Assembly: GCF_001540865.1 (NCBI RefSeq)
Contig: NC_033621.1
Coordinates: forward strand, 8,353,347 to 8,417,346
Length of the DNA: 64,000 bases
Direction of reading: 5' to 3'
Source of the DNA: Ananas comosus
Lineage: Eukaryota > Streptophyta > Magnoliopsida > Poales > Bromeliaceae
The notes below the pieces were generated by a model, which saw nothing but the letters and a program-made list of their open reading frames with translations, was not told the DNA's origin and ran no database searches. Below are positions 21,592 through 31,539 of the stretch, piece after piece. How positions within the stretch are numbered: position 1 is the first letter of the stretch; the number at the start of each line of letters is the position of its first letter. The position numbers were made by a program, and so were the translations under genes.

Positions 21592-23596
21592 GGGCCCCAA
21601 CACTTCCCTTCTTGTTCACAGCCAATGAACTCCCTCCTCACCATTTCTTTCTTCTTTTCTCTCTCTAGAAGCTCTCCCAAGGGTGGAAGCTAGTGAAGGG
21701 ATTGAAGGAGATTGAAGTTGAAATTGGATCTTCGTCTTCTTCATCTTCTTCTTCGCTGTTGGAGCAAGTTTTTAATGTGAGCTTCGTAGAGCTTTAACGG
21801 TAGATTTCTAGGGTTGATGTTTTATACCTTAGAAATAATTTTTATGGAACCCCTAGATGCTAAGTAGGTGATTATTGCTTGAATCGCGAAGTTATACGTC
21901 GGATTCTTGCAATAGTTCCGACCTAGGGTTCTAAAATAGGTTTTGTAAAGTAGAGATCCAAGGTTGGGATTGATCTCTTTTGTACCTATTTGCTAGGTAG
22001 TCTAACGCGCTGGTGAAGACGGTTCCGCGATCCGTCGTGCCTGCGCAAAGATATTAGCAAAAAGGGCGTTTCGACTTCGTTTCCGCTTGGAGAGCCGAGG
22101 CAGCGTCGAAAAATCGCGGGATTGGAATCTTAGCTTCGTGGCATCACCAAAAGGTGGGGGGTGTCATCCCGAAGCAGTTGGGCTTCCTTTTATGTCTAAG
22201 TCATATTGTCGATCATATTTCTTTTCATATGTTGTACTTATGCATTATAGGATGTTGTATAGTGACATTTCTATTTCTTTGCATGTACCTTAGTAGTGTA
22301 GCATTGTGAGCTTGACACCAGGACCTAGGGTGCATGAGGATTAGATTTGGTGACATGAAATCCTATAGTGACAAGATAAGTGACAACCTGACCTTGAGAT
22401 GATGATAATAGTTGACATTGAACTAGTGTAGTAGAAGCACTACAACATGAACGAGTAGCATGTAAACTAGTTGAAACATTTACAACTAATGATTTGAACG
22501 AGTGGCATCGAATCTAGTATAGTGACACATTATGACATGATTCTAGGGATAGTAGAGTTCCTGATTGTTGTATTGTGCATTTGGAATTAGTGCGGTAGAA
22601 GCACTACGACCCTTGTAGATAGGGTATCCTCTTGTGAGGATTGGATCATACTCACTAATCTGTTTACACTTGGCGTGGTCGCTCCACCCAAGTAGTGGTC
22701 TCCGGAGTACTTCACGATAGGGGCAGACGTAGTTGTCCCCCAGACGGTCTCAGTGTGCGAGTGCAGTTTCTCCTCACCTATGAGATTGAAAGAGTGAGTC
22801 GGGGCGAACCTTCAGGCTAGCCAAGTTGATTGAGTAATGAACATGAATAGCATAGTAGATTTGCATTCATATCATGAGTAGACATAGTGTATGTTAGTAG
22901 ATTGCATAACTATGTTGTATTCATATCCATGACACTGTTGAAGCATACTAGCATGATAGTAGGTTTGTTGCTAGTTGGACACTTCGTGCATTATTTCGCA
23001 TTTGAAGGCATAGTAGAACATAGCATTTCATTTCCATCTATCTATCTATCTATATGCTTATGCATGCTTAGACCTAGTGGAAAGATCGGCAGAGTCGGCC
23101 GCCGAACCCACTGGGAACTATATTTATATAGTTCTCACCCCACTTTGTTGCAGGACCGAGTTTGAGCGGACCGAGTGAGGACCGCGGTAAGGACATAGCG
23201 CCCTAGTAGCTAGCAGCTTTTTCTATTTGGCATTAGAGTACCCTCGTGTACATAGTTAAGATGATGTATTTTGGAGAGCTAGCATGTTTGATGAGATGGA
23301 ATTGTAAAACTCATGTATCCATTTTGGGAGATGTAAATGTAATAAAGTATGAATGCTGATTCGTTGTAATAGCTAGAACTATCTCTCTTTAGTCACTTGT
23401 ATATCTACTTGTGTCTTGCTCTCTCTTGTATCGCACTTGCGTGATTCATGTATATTGTTTAAGTTTACCTGGGCAACTTGATGTACATGACTCTGTTGGT
23501 TGGCTTTGGGCGTGTAGGGGAGGTCCTGTCCGTTCGGCGTCTGTTTGACGTGCTCGAACCGACCAAATCGGCGGTTGCGGGGCGTGACAGATAAAG

Positions 23597-23608
23597 TGGT
23601 ATCAGAGC
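23597..23608 (+). other. Primer-binding site (initiator Met tRNA type)
   Basis: TGGTATCAGAGC, the usual plant retrotransposon site complementary to the 3' end of initiator methionine tRNA, lies seven bases after the LTR end. Confidence 0.9.
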
Positions 23609-23955
23609 GAGCTAAGAGCAAGTAAAGAGAGAGTCTAGGATGGACCTAGGAGACCCTAGGTTGGCAACCTTAAGACTATAGGTGCGTGAGTGAGACGTGA
23701 ACCTATACCGGTGGCGGAAGTTGATCGATTAGGTCGAAGTTGGTAGTATGTTTCTAGTAGTTGCTAGAAACAAATTCAAGTTGTATTAGTTCTCGACTCG
23801 AAGTGGTTGTGTTGGCAGCCGACAACATGACGTTGAGAGCCTAGGATGATTACACTTGTGTGCTTCCGCCCGATTTCGTTGTTGAGTCGTTGTCTTGTGA
23901 TTGCAAGAAGTTAATGGGTTAATGTGATTAACCAATTTGTTGCGTTTTAGGAGCT

Positions 23956-25611
23956 ATGGCACCGAGAGGACACCCTAGGACCAGATCCACTCCAGCACCA
24001 CCTCCCGAGGTGCCCGAGCAGTCGGGATCTGAGGAAGTGTGGGAGTTGCAAGCACAAATCGCTACGATGGTCGGCGCGATGCAGCGCCAAAAGGATCAGA
24101 TAGCAAGGCTGCAGGAGTTGGTAGCACAACAGGCGTCGGCTCAGGCAGAGGTTGAGCGACCCGCGCCTCCGATGGTTGCGCCTGTCGTGACTAAGGGTGT
24201 GGCTATGGCGGTCGTACCGGTTGCAGCGAGGCCCGCGCCGACTATGGTAGCTACTAGCTCGGGAACTGCTAATCCCGAGGGTGCGACAGCTGAAGCAGAA
24301 AGGGAGCGCGCGCTTGTGGCTTTTATGAAGTTCCGCAAGTTTGATCCACCGATCTTCCACGGGGAGAAGGTCGAGCCTTGGATGCTCGAGCCGTGGGTGG
24401 ACTCGATGGAGACCTTGTTTGAGGACCTCTACACATTGGAGAGGGACAAGGTGCACCTCGCCACACGTTGTTTGGAGTGGACGGCGAAGGTGTGGTGGAA
24501 AAGGATCAAGCGGAATCGGTCTCTCGACCTTCCGCCGTTGACGTGGGAGGAGTTTAGAGGGTTGTTGTACACCAACTACTTCCCCGATAGTGAGAAGAAG
24601 AAGCTTCAGGAGCAGTTCAGGAAGTTGAAGCAAGGTAACCCCTCGGTAGGGGAGTATGAGCAGGAGTTCTCACACATTATAGATTGCGCCCCTGACGTGG
24701 TGCGGGATGACAGAGATCGAGCGGATTGGTTCGAGCGAGGACTTCGGCCGGATATCTATAGGGCGGTTCACATCCTGAAGCTTACTACTTTTGTGGAGGT
24801 GCTCGATCGAGCGTTGTGGGCGGAGCAGGGTAATGCCTGCATCTGTGAGGAGCGAGAAGCATCCGAGAGGGACGGTGGAAAGAAGCGGGCGCAAGGTGGT
24901 TCGGGAGCTCAATCGAGGTCAAGGAGGCCCCCGAAGTACCCGCGAGCTCAGTCCAAGGGCCGTGGACCTCAGCGGTGCACTATTTGTGGTGGAAATCATG
25001 AGCCTAGGACTTGTGGGCAGCGGGAGAGGAAGTGCTTCACGTGCAGCCAGGCGGGACATATAAGTCGCCACTGCCCGGTGAGGGCTTTGCCCGCCCCATC
25101 TGTCGCGTCGGCTCCGGTGACTCCGGCTCATTATGGAGGTACTCCACCTATTGTTGCATTGGCTAGGCGTGCTATGGTGCCTCGTCAGCCCGAGGTGACG
25201 CCATCGGCTCCGAGTGGACGGGTATTCGCCGCTCAAGCCGAGGAACTTGCCGAAGTCGAGAAGCGCAATGTTGTGGCAGGTATGGTTTTAATTAACGGAG
25301 TTCACTCCAGGGCTATGTTTGATACAGGTGCTACGCATTCATTTATTAGCCGTCCATTTGCTGAGATGCATGGCATAGAGGTTCAACTGAATGGTAGCAC
25401 TTGGCGAGTAGAGGGTCCCGGGCGCACGTTTGTTATCCGCAAAGAGTGTTTGGCGTGTCCACTGCAAGTGGGCAATTGGATCATGCCGATGCGGATGTTG
25501 GTGCTCAAGAAGTTGATGGACTTCGATGTTATATTGGGCATGGACTGGCTCTCGAGATACTATGCGTCTATCGACTGCAAGAACAAGGTGATAATGTTTC
25601 GTGAGCCATGA
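23956..25611 (+). CDS. Gypsy gag-protease polyprotein
   Basis: The 551-residue product begins MAPRGHPRTR. After a proline/alanine-rich, coiled-coil-like N-terminus comes a retrotransposon gag domain at about residues 130-290 (WWKRIKRNRS, NYFPDSEKKK, GEYEQEFSHI). A CX2CX3HX4C finger (CTICGGNHEPRTC, about 340) and a CCHC zinc knuckle (CFTCSQAGHISRHC, about 359-372) follow. A pepsin-like retroviral-type aspartic protease has FDTGATHSFI at about 454-463 and VILGMDWLS near 530. The product would package element RNA and cut the polyprotein. The order and the following reverse-transcriptase start fit Ty3/gypsy, possibly a chromovirus. The frame stops at TGA 25609-25611, where relatives continue from protease into reverse transcriptase without a break, so this copy is defective. 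Confidence 0.92.
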   Translation: MAPRGHPRTRSTPAPPPEVPEQSGSEEVWELQAQIATMVGAMQRQKDQIARLQELVAQQASAQAEVERPAPPMVAPVVTKGVAMAVVPVAARPAPTMVATSSGTANPEGATAEAERERALVAFMKFRKFDPPIFHGEKVEPWMLEPWVDSMETLFEDLYTLERDKVHLATRCLEWTAKVWWKRIKRNRSLDLPPLTWEEFRGLLYTNYFPDSEKKKLQEQFRKLKQGNPSVGEYEQEFSHIIDCAPDVVRDDRDRADWFERGLRPDIYRAVHILKLTTFVEVLDRALWAEQGNACICEEREASERDGGKKRAQGGSGAQSRSRRPPKYPRAQSKGRGPQRCTICGGNHEPRTCGQRERKCFTCSQAGHISRHCPVRALPAPSVASAPVTPAHYGGTPPIVALARRAMVPRQPEVTPSAPSGRVFAAQAEELAEVEKRNVVAGMVLINGVHSRAMFDTGATHSFISRPFAEMHGIEVQLNGSTWRVEGPGRTFVIRKECLACPLQVGNWIMPMRMLVLKKLMDFDVILGMDWLSRYYASIDCKNKVIMFREP

Positions 25612-26007
25612 CAGGAGGAGTTTGCTTATCGGGCGTGCAAGAGCTCGTGCTTCGTCGCAACGGTGTCGGCGACGAGGGCAAGGACGTTGGTTAACAGTGG
25701 TTGCGCGGCTTATTTGGCGACCGTTGTAGAGGTTGAGAGGGTGACTTCGGCGCTCGAGGATTTATCCATGGTCCGGGAGTTAGAGGTTGAGAGGGTGACT
25801 TCGATGCTCGAGGATTTATCCATGGTCCGGGAGTTTTCGGATGTATTTCCCGCGGAGTTACCGGGGATACCACCAGACCGGGAGATCGAGTTCGTGATAG
25901 ACTTGGTTACCGGGACTGCGCCGGTCTCGAAGGCTCCATATTGTATGGCACCGGCGGAGTTGAAGGAGTTAAGAAAGAATGTACTCCATATGACTATGAG
26001 GATTTAG
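25612..26007 (+). pseudogene. Start of gypsy reverse transcriptase, truncated
   Basis: In the same frame as gag-protease and straight after its TGA, this reads QEEFAYRACKSS, then FSDVFPAELPGIPPDREIEF and APYCMAPAELKELR. That is the protease-RT linker and first residues of a Ty3/gypsy reverse transcriptase. An in-frame 54-bp tandem duplication (25729-25782 and 25783-25836) repeats the segment VERVTS and LEDLSMVRE. Homology ends after ELKELR near 25975, before any RT catalytic motif, and runs into unrelated sequence. RNase H, integrase and the 3' LTR are absent. Confidence 0.85.
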
Positions 26008-26293
26008 GTATGATTTGTGTTATATGCTGAATTCTTTTAGGAGTTATTTTAGCTATTTTGCTACCAATTTGTTTAGGTAAAATGATTAAAGTCTATGCAC
26101 GGTTCAATTTTGCTAGCTTAACCAGTGTTTGCAAGTTTTGCTCATATGCCCTTCTCTCTCTTGCTTTCCATCACTTCGCCTGGTAGCATCGGATTCGATC
26201 ATATGTATGCACCTTTTTGACTCTAGAGACTATGCATCTTTGTGGCTCCAAGGACAATGTGTGTGTCTGTATATATATATATATATATAACTA
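26008..26293. other. Unassigned stretch with TA microsatellite
   Basis: No gene recognised. It ends in a TA repeat (about 26270-26289) that touches the MITE at 26294. Confidence 0.5.
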
Positions 26294-26511
26294 GGCTAAT
26301 ATGCTATTAATAGCACCAAGTCATTGGTGCTACCAAGTTTTTGGCCATTGGATTAAGAGATGTGTGGTTAGGATGATGTGGGCCCCGTAGGGTTGAGTGA
26401 GTGGTTGGTTAAATAGTATGATCTAACGGGTGAAAATGATCAAAAGGGTAGATCTAACGGCGGAAAACTTGGTAGCACCAAGTGCTTCGTGCTATTAATA
26501 GCATAGTAGCC
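26294..26511. mobile_element. MITE in a TA microsatellite (Micron-like)
   Basis: This 218-bp foldback has inverted ends GGCTAATATGCTATTAATAG and CTATTAATAGCATAGTAGCC, extending inward through CACCAAG and CTACCAAGTTTT to about 50 bp each. It is flanked by TA and CT/TA repeats on both sides. No protein coding. Confidence 0.75.
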
Positions 26512-26513
26512 GG

Positions 26514-26560
<47 letters not shown>

Positions 26561-26617
26561 GCAGTCTACATGTATATGTATACATTAATTAATATAGTTA
26601 TATATATATATATAAAT

Positions 26618-26659
<42 letters not shown>

Positions 26660-26720
26660 ATAATAATTTATATAATATATATATATATATAGATATTTTA
26701 ATTAAAATCGATGTAGAATA
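26512..26720. repeat. CT and TA microsatellite cluster
   Basis: (CT)n from about 26514 passes directly into (TA)n near 26543, followed by several more TA-rich tracts to about 26690. Confidence 0.85.
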
Positions 26721-26912
26721 AATGTTCTAATATCTATATTGTTATTATATGGTTACGTTCTTCAGATTATTCTAATTGAAGGTAATCCAATTTAAATTTG
26801 ACCTCAGAGAGCATTTGACAATTTTTTATCAAATTTTCAAGCAATTGTTTGCATATAAGATTTATATATATATAATGTAATCATTTTCCCTATTTAGTAT
26901 TATATATAGAGT

Positions 26913-27133
26913 CGGCTACTATACTTTTATGAGTATAGAGCTTTTGTATCTAAGTTTTACTCGTTAGATTACCCTTTAATCTTTTCATCCGTTAGATTTA
27001 TATTTACAACAACTAACCTAGGGGGCATGTCACTAACCGTAACACTTTTTCAATCATAACGATGATTTATTTTCATTGACGTGCTGAAATTATGAGTACA
27101 GGGCTGTAATACTCATATAAGTATAGTAGCAGC
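26913..27133. mobile_element. Second MITE in TA-rich DNA
   Basis: This 221-bp foldback has ends CGGCTACTATACTTTTATGA and ATATAAGTATAGTAGCAGC and TA repeats on both sides. Its end GGCTACTAT resembles the right end of the MITE at 26294-26511 read on the other strand, so the two may be distant relatives. Confidence 0.7.
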
Positions 27134-27536
27134 TTATATATATTACTATATAAATTATATATATATATAATATATATATATATATATAACACTATTAATA
27201 TTATATTATATATATATTATATTTTCAAAATATGTCAATATTCAAATTAATTATCAAATTCATTAAAGTTATGTTAAACGTTTGTTATTAGAATGTATTT
27301 GATTCTACCAATACATCTTACTTGTATTACTCTTGTTATATCTATCGCACAACCAATCTATCTTTGTTTTGCAGGTTTTATAATTGAAAGTTGATCTTTC
27401 GTTATTTTGAATCTAAATTATTGAAATAATGAAAAAAATTCCTTGAAGTATTAATATATTAGTATTATATAATATATAAGGAAACTATCTTATGGGTTTT
27501 GAAACTTATCTTGACTAAAGTATATTATTTCCGAAT
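27134..27536. other. AT-rich stretch with TA repeats
   Basis: TA microsatellite from about 27155 to 27215, then AT-rich sequence. No gene recognised. Confidence 0.5.
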
Positions 27537-27900
27537 AACTGACAGTCGACAGCGAGGGGCGGGGCATACAAGACGGAGCACGCGGGGCAGAGGGCAAGGG
27601 TGCTGGGCGTTGGTGTGGGGCGAGGGGCGGGTCGCAGGGTGAGCGGCGAGGGGGACGCAGGGGCTGGGCGGTGGGGAGAGGCATGGAGTGAGGCAGGGGC
27701 GGGAGCTGGCCGGGCGCGAGCGAGGTGGCTGCGCGAGCGGGTGGGGGCGTGCCGGGGCGGGGTCTGCGCTCTACCATAGAAGGGGGATGTGAGCGGCCGG
27801 GCAGCGAGACGGCCGGCGCAGAGCCTGCACAGAGTGCATCGGCGCCAGGTGCGAGAGGGTGGGCTCGGTGCGGGTGAGCCCAACTGGGAGAGGGGAGAGA
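27537..27900. other. Isolated GC-rich island, possible captured gene fragment
   Basis: A sharply bounded GC-rich block (GGGGCGGGGC, GGGGCGAGGGGC words) sits within AT-rich DNA upstream of a Helitron 3' end. On the minus strand two overlapping frames are rich in proline, alanine and arginine, but no domain was recognised. Capture of host exon sequence by a Helitron is one explanation. Confidence 0.35.
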
Positions 27901-27951
27901 GTTTTTTTTTAATCTTTCTTCCTTTCTTTATTTTTTTTCCTTTTTTTTTTC

Positions 27952-28450
27952 TTTAAACCCAATCTAATTTTTCATTTTTTACTATAAAAATTTAAAATAT
28001 ATAATTTTACATAATTTAGACTGTTTATATTGCATTCAATTTTTTTTCCCCTCTTGGAAGTGACAAAGTCATATTTATTATATATTAAGTGACTAACTAA
28101 TATTGGGAGACTACCATGCCTACTAAAAATTTTGGAGCCCAGTCAAGAAAAAGGAAAGAGAGAGTTTTTTTCTCTCTCTTAAAATTTTTTAAAATTTAAA
28201 ATATATAAAGAAATTTTAAATAGTTTAGACTGTTTGTATTAAATATGAATTTTAATTTTATAATATTAAACATTCAGATATAGATTGTACATTAAAAAAA
28301 AAAAAGATTGATGGAATTTAAGTTAATTTTATATAGATGCAAGTAAAGATTTCTTCTCTCATTTGTTAGTGACAAAGTCATCTTTATTACGTATTAAGTC
28401 ACTAACTAATGGGGGACTACCGTGACTACTAAAATTTTTTTATGTATTCA
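27952..28450. repeat. Direct duplication of about 260-300 bp
   Basis: Two similar segments (near 27975-28135 and 28185-28435) share AAAATTTAAAATATATAA, TTTAGACTGTTT, AGTGACAAAGTCAT, TATTAAGTGACTAACTAAT and GACTACC(A/G)TG. This is probably a duplicated part of the Helitron interior. Confidence 0.6.
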
Positions 28451-28561
28451 TTACACCACAAACCTATTCTAAAATATATATCAAAAATAAAATTTGGAAT
28501 GTACTCATTTCACCATAAACTTATTTTAAAATATATATTAGAAATAAAATTTGGAAATAAT

Positions 28562-28593
28562 TACCCGCAGCATCGCACGGGTCCTTTAACTAG
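28562..28593 (+). mobile_element. Helitron 3' end
   Basis: The sequence ACCCG...CGGGT forms a small hairpin, followed after about nine bases by CTAG and then T. This is the usual Helitron 3' terminus (hairpin then CTAG|T). The exact 5' TC end could not be located, so the element length is unknown. The GC-rich island at 27537-27900 may lie within it. Confidence 0.65.
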
Positions 28594-29730
28594 TATATAT
28601 TGATTCCTCTTGAAAAATTTATATGTACCAATGCAAACTGTCCATTAGTGATTGCATTGTTAGCAGTTGTCATATTTAATAAACTTTATTGCTTCTTTTC
28701 CTAGCATTGTTTGTTAGCTAATATAAAGTTTACTTTAGTTGTTCTCTTTTTGTGTTCCTATTCTACAAGTTTGGTTAGATTGTGGTGGGATTTGCTGTGG
28801 ATGTACTTATACATTGTAAAATGCAAGTGGTTGTACAGTTAAGCTCGAATTATTCTTTTAATCTTTCTTTGTTATGAAAGGGATTTGTTTTCATTGGAAG
28901 ATAAACTTCTATTGTCTTTGATTGAGCGATAGACTTCTTTTGTCTTTGATTGAGCTGACTTTCTGCTGTATGATCTTTTGAGTTATGAGTTCTTTTGATG
29001 TCTTATGAGTCTGTGATGCTATAAAGAAAGGAAAAAAAAAAAAGGAAGTTCATTAGAATATGGCAACCCCAACCCCCCAAAAGATAAATGTTCATTAGAG
29101 AACTGCAGCTTACTGTGTATGCTATTGTATAATCTTTTGGGGTTTTAGTTCTTTCTATGCCTTTTGAGGCAGTGGTGCTATAAAGGGAAAAAAAAAAGGG
29201 ATTTGGGCGGCCTAATTCCTCGGCAACCATCTCTTGATTTTCTTGCCTAAGCTACTGATTCTGGTTGAATTGTTGTCTTGCCTTAAACTTATATTTTCCT
29301 ACTTTTTTGGACTTTCACAAACCGATTTAATGTTGAGCTTTTCGTCCTTTATGTGGGTTTTCATTTCATACTGTGGTTGGTACTTAAGCTCGGTAAGCAA
29401 TGATTTAGATAATTGCTTAATGTTCTGCGTGCATAGGTCGAGTATGGGATGATTTGGATAGTTAATTTAGATAATTGTTTAATGTTCTACTAGCATAGCT
29501 CTAGCATGTGATGATTTGAATAGTTACTTAATGTTTGAGCAGTTTCAACCTATAGAGGTTAAGAAAAGACTGTTCTCCAGTTGAATTGGTTCTATTTCTT
29601 TCAACCCAAAATTTTCAAACATGTATATTATCACTTTTGATTTGAAATTGTTTTTTTTTAATTTTTTTTACGCAGCTTTTTTTTTTTTGGCTGTAAGTAC
29701 CTCAAAAAGATGCACATTTATCTATGAGTG
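28594..29730. other. Unassigned stretch, perhaps interior of a second Helitron
   Basis: No gene recognised. It has loose duplications: ATTGTCTTTGATTGAGC twice near 28915-28955, GTTCTTT/GCTATAAAG near 28988 and 29150, and TTTAGATAATTGCTTAATGTTC/TAGATAATTGTTTAATGTTC near 29407 and 29467. It reads like intron or untranslated sequence. Confidence 0.35.
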
Positions 29731-30003
29731 TAATAATAAGTTAACCATTATTATGTAAATGGATTCAATAAAGCACATTTAACCAAAGAATTAATTTATT
29801 TATATTTATCCATACCTATATATTTCAGATTAATGCCATGATGAATAAGATGATATGCAAGTCATGTAAAAACATCTAAGTTAACCATTATTATGTAAAT
29901 GGATTTAATAAAGTACATTTAGCCAAAGAAATTATTTATTTATATTTATCTATACCTATATATTTCAGATTAATGCCATGATGAATAAGATGATATGCAA
30001 GAT
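29731..30003. repeat. Tandem duplication, period about 147 bp
   Basis: Two copies run from AAGTTAACCATTATTATGTA through TATATTTCAGATTAATGCC to GATGATATGCAAG and differ by few bases. The second copy ends 50 bp before a Helitron 3' hairpin. Confidence 0.85.
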
Positions 30004-30053
30004 GATATATAAGTATTCATTCAAACCCTATTTTGGAATTTATATAAATTTTC

Positions 30054-30079
30054 CGCCGCGTAGCGCGGGCCTTCACTAG
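30054..30079 (+). mobile_element. Second Helitron 3' end
   Basis: CCGCG-TAG-CGCGG is a perfect 5-bp stem hairpin followed by GCCTTCA and CTAG, then T at 30080. It matches the layout at 28562-28593. The 5' end was not located. Confidence 0.7.
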
Positions 30080-30457
30080 TATATATAAATTGTTTGGCTG
30101 GTCTTATGATAAAAGTATTATTTGGTAAATATCTTAGTAAAGTGCTATTGAATCCTTAATAGTGTTGAAATTAGTAAAATAATGTCATTCTAATTTTACA
30201 AAATAATAAAAAAGGGTTAATTGTGTACAACTTTTCGTAAACATATCGAATAACAGATATATTCCTACAAAATTGAACATTTTATTTTTATTCCTGCGAA
30301 AGTCTCAACATTTTTAAATATATCCCTGCTATTAGGATCCGTTAAAAAAATGTAATTAACAAAGTAAAATACTTAACCCTGTTTATGAATGAGTTAAATT
30401 GATTTTTTTTACCTTTTATGTTATTTGGTAAAATATAGTTATTTATTGTTAAAAATA

Positions 30458-31397
30458 GGGTTAATTGCATACAGGTCCCCAAAAACATGGTGAATTGCAA
30501 ATATATCCCTGCAAAGTTCAACTTTCAGATGTTATCTCTACAAAAGTCGTAATATTTTCAGATACATCCTTGCCGTTAGGATCCATTAAAGAAATTTAGT
30601 TAGCCACAGTTAAAATACTTAACCATGGTTAATTAATAAGGTGAATTGACAATTTTACCCATCTTTCTCTTCCTCTTCCTCTGCTGCTTGTCGGAGTGGT
30701 CGTCGTTGTTGCCGGCGAGGGAGGAGAAGCGGCAAGCGATAGCCGCGGAGAAGGAGGATCCGGCGGTGTCCTCGTGGGAGATCAGCGCCAACCTCGCCAT
30801 CCCTGGCGGCACCTCCGGCTGAGATAACTGCGGCAACAGCCGAACAACGGCCTCTGCCACCTCATTCCTCTTCTTCTTCTTCTTCATATCCTCTTTTTCC
30901 TCCTCATTTTCACCTCTTTCTTCTTCCTTGTTGTCGCATCGATGATCTGATCGTCGTGCCCGCGTGGGCTGTCATCAAGAGTGCTTCCAATGGCATCAGC
31001 CGCACCTTTGCCTTCCGTCTCGCCGCTACGTGCCTCTCGTCCTCGTCGGCCGCAACTCTGATAAGCTCCACGACGTCGCCGCCGCCGCCGCCACCACTGC
31101 CGCCACCATCCGCTCCCGCAGCCCAAAAAGGAAAAGAAAGAGAAAGAGGGCAAAACTTGAGAGGGCATTTCTTGAAACATGTACCAGTTGAAACTTTTGG
31201 AGGGACATATTTATGAGGGCAAAAATGTCATTTCACGAACCTACTGTTAAAAAGCAAACAATTCTCTAACGAATCCTAACCAGAGGGACATATTTGAAAA
31301 TATTAAGACTTTTGCAGGGATAGCATCTGAAAGTTGAACTTTGTAGGGATATATCTATAATTCACCATATTTGTAGGGATCTATATGCAATTAATCC
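30458..31397. mobile_element. Pack-MULE with captured gene pieces
   Basis: Inverted arms of about 150 bp begin GGGTTAATTGCATACAGGTC on the left and, on the other strand, GGATTAATTGCATATAGATC on the right. Both continue through ATGGTGAATT and AAGTTCAACTTTCAGATG. The flanks TTAAAAATA (30449-30457) and TAAAAAATA (31398-31406) are 9-mers with one mismatch, matching the 9-bp duplication of Mutator-like elements. The 0.94-kb element has no transposase. Its GC-rich middle (about 30655-31130) holds host-gene sequence, the best part being the reductase fragment at 30965-31080. Confidence 0.8.
30965..31080 (+). pseudogene. Captured 3-ketoacyl-CoA reductase-like (SDR) fragment
   Basis: One frame reads WAVIKSASNGISRTFAFRLA and, after a one-base shift, the next reads PLVLVGRNSDKLHDV. 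Together these match the start of a short-chain dehydrogenase of the plant very-long-chain 3-oxoacyl-CoA reductase type (pattern WAVVTGxxDGIGxAFAFxLA...LVLVxRNxDKLxDV). That region binds NADPH with a TGxxxGIG loop. Here the loop has decayed to KSASNGIS and the frame is broken, so no enzyme can be made. It lies inside the Pack-MULE and is taken as a captured first exon. Family assignment is from remembered motifs. Confidence 0.7.
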
Positions 31398-31539
31398 TAA
31401 AAAATAAATAGTGCTCGAATGGTAACAAACCAGAGGGGAAAATATTAATATCACTGGAATTTTGTCGGGATAAAAATAAAAAATTGAACTTTTGAGAGAG
31501 CAGAGATTTTTTTCCCTATGTAAATTTGACATATTTCAA

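Larger units (their letters stand above)
21102..23589 (+). mobile_element. 5' LTR of a Ty3/gypsy-type element
   Basis: It starts TGTAAGATATCGAATCCTCG and ends GGTTGCGGGGCGTGACA, and is followed eight bases later by a primer-binding site. The 2488-bp LTR carries an ACCGGT array (about 21308-21510), a TATA box at 21585-21591 and a transcribed-looking leader. It begins exactly where the LTR at 15900 is broken, so it inserted there. The 3' LTR of this copy is not in the window. Confidence 0.85.
30214..31530. mobile_element. Outer foldback arms around the Pack-MULE
   Basis: Sequence at about 30214-30400 (GGGTTAATTGTG, TTTTATTTTTATTCCTGCGA, TATATCCCTGCTATTAGGA) is inverted at about 31405-31530 at lower identity. 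This gives a second, older pair of arms outside the 30458-31397 element and related to it, so one element of the family appears to be nested in another. Confidence 0.5.

Noticed and set aside
23597..23608. tRNA-like sequence
   Set aside because: Only the 12 bases complementary to a tRNA 3' end are present: a primer-binding site, not a tRNA gene. No convincing tRNA gene was seen in the window.
23947..24633. 228-codon minus-strand open frame
   Set aside because: Antisense shadow of the gypsy gag domain.
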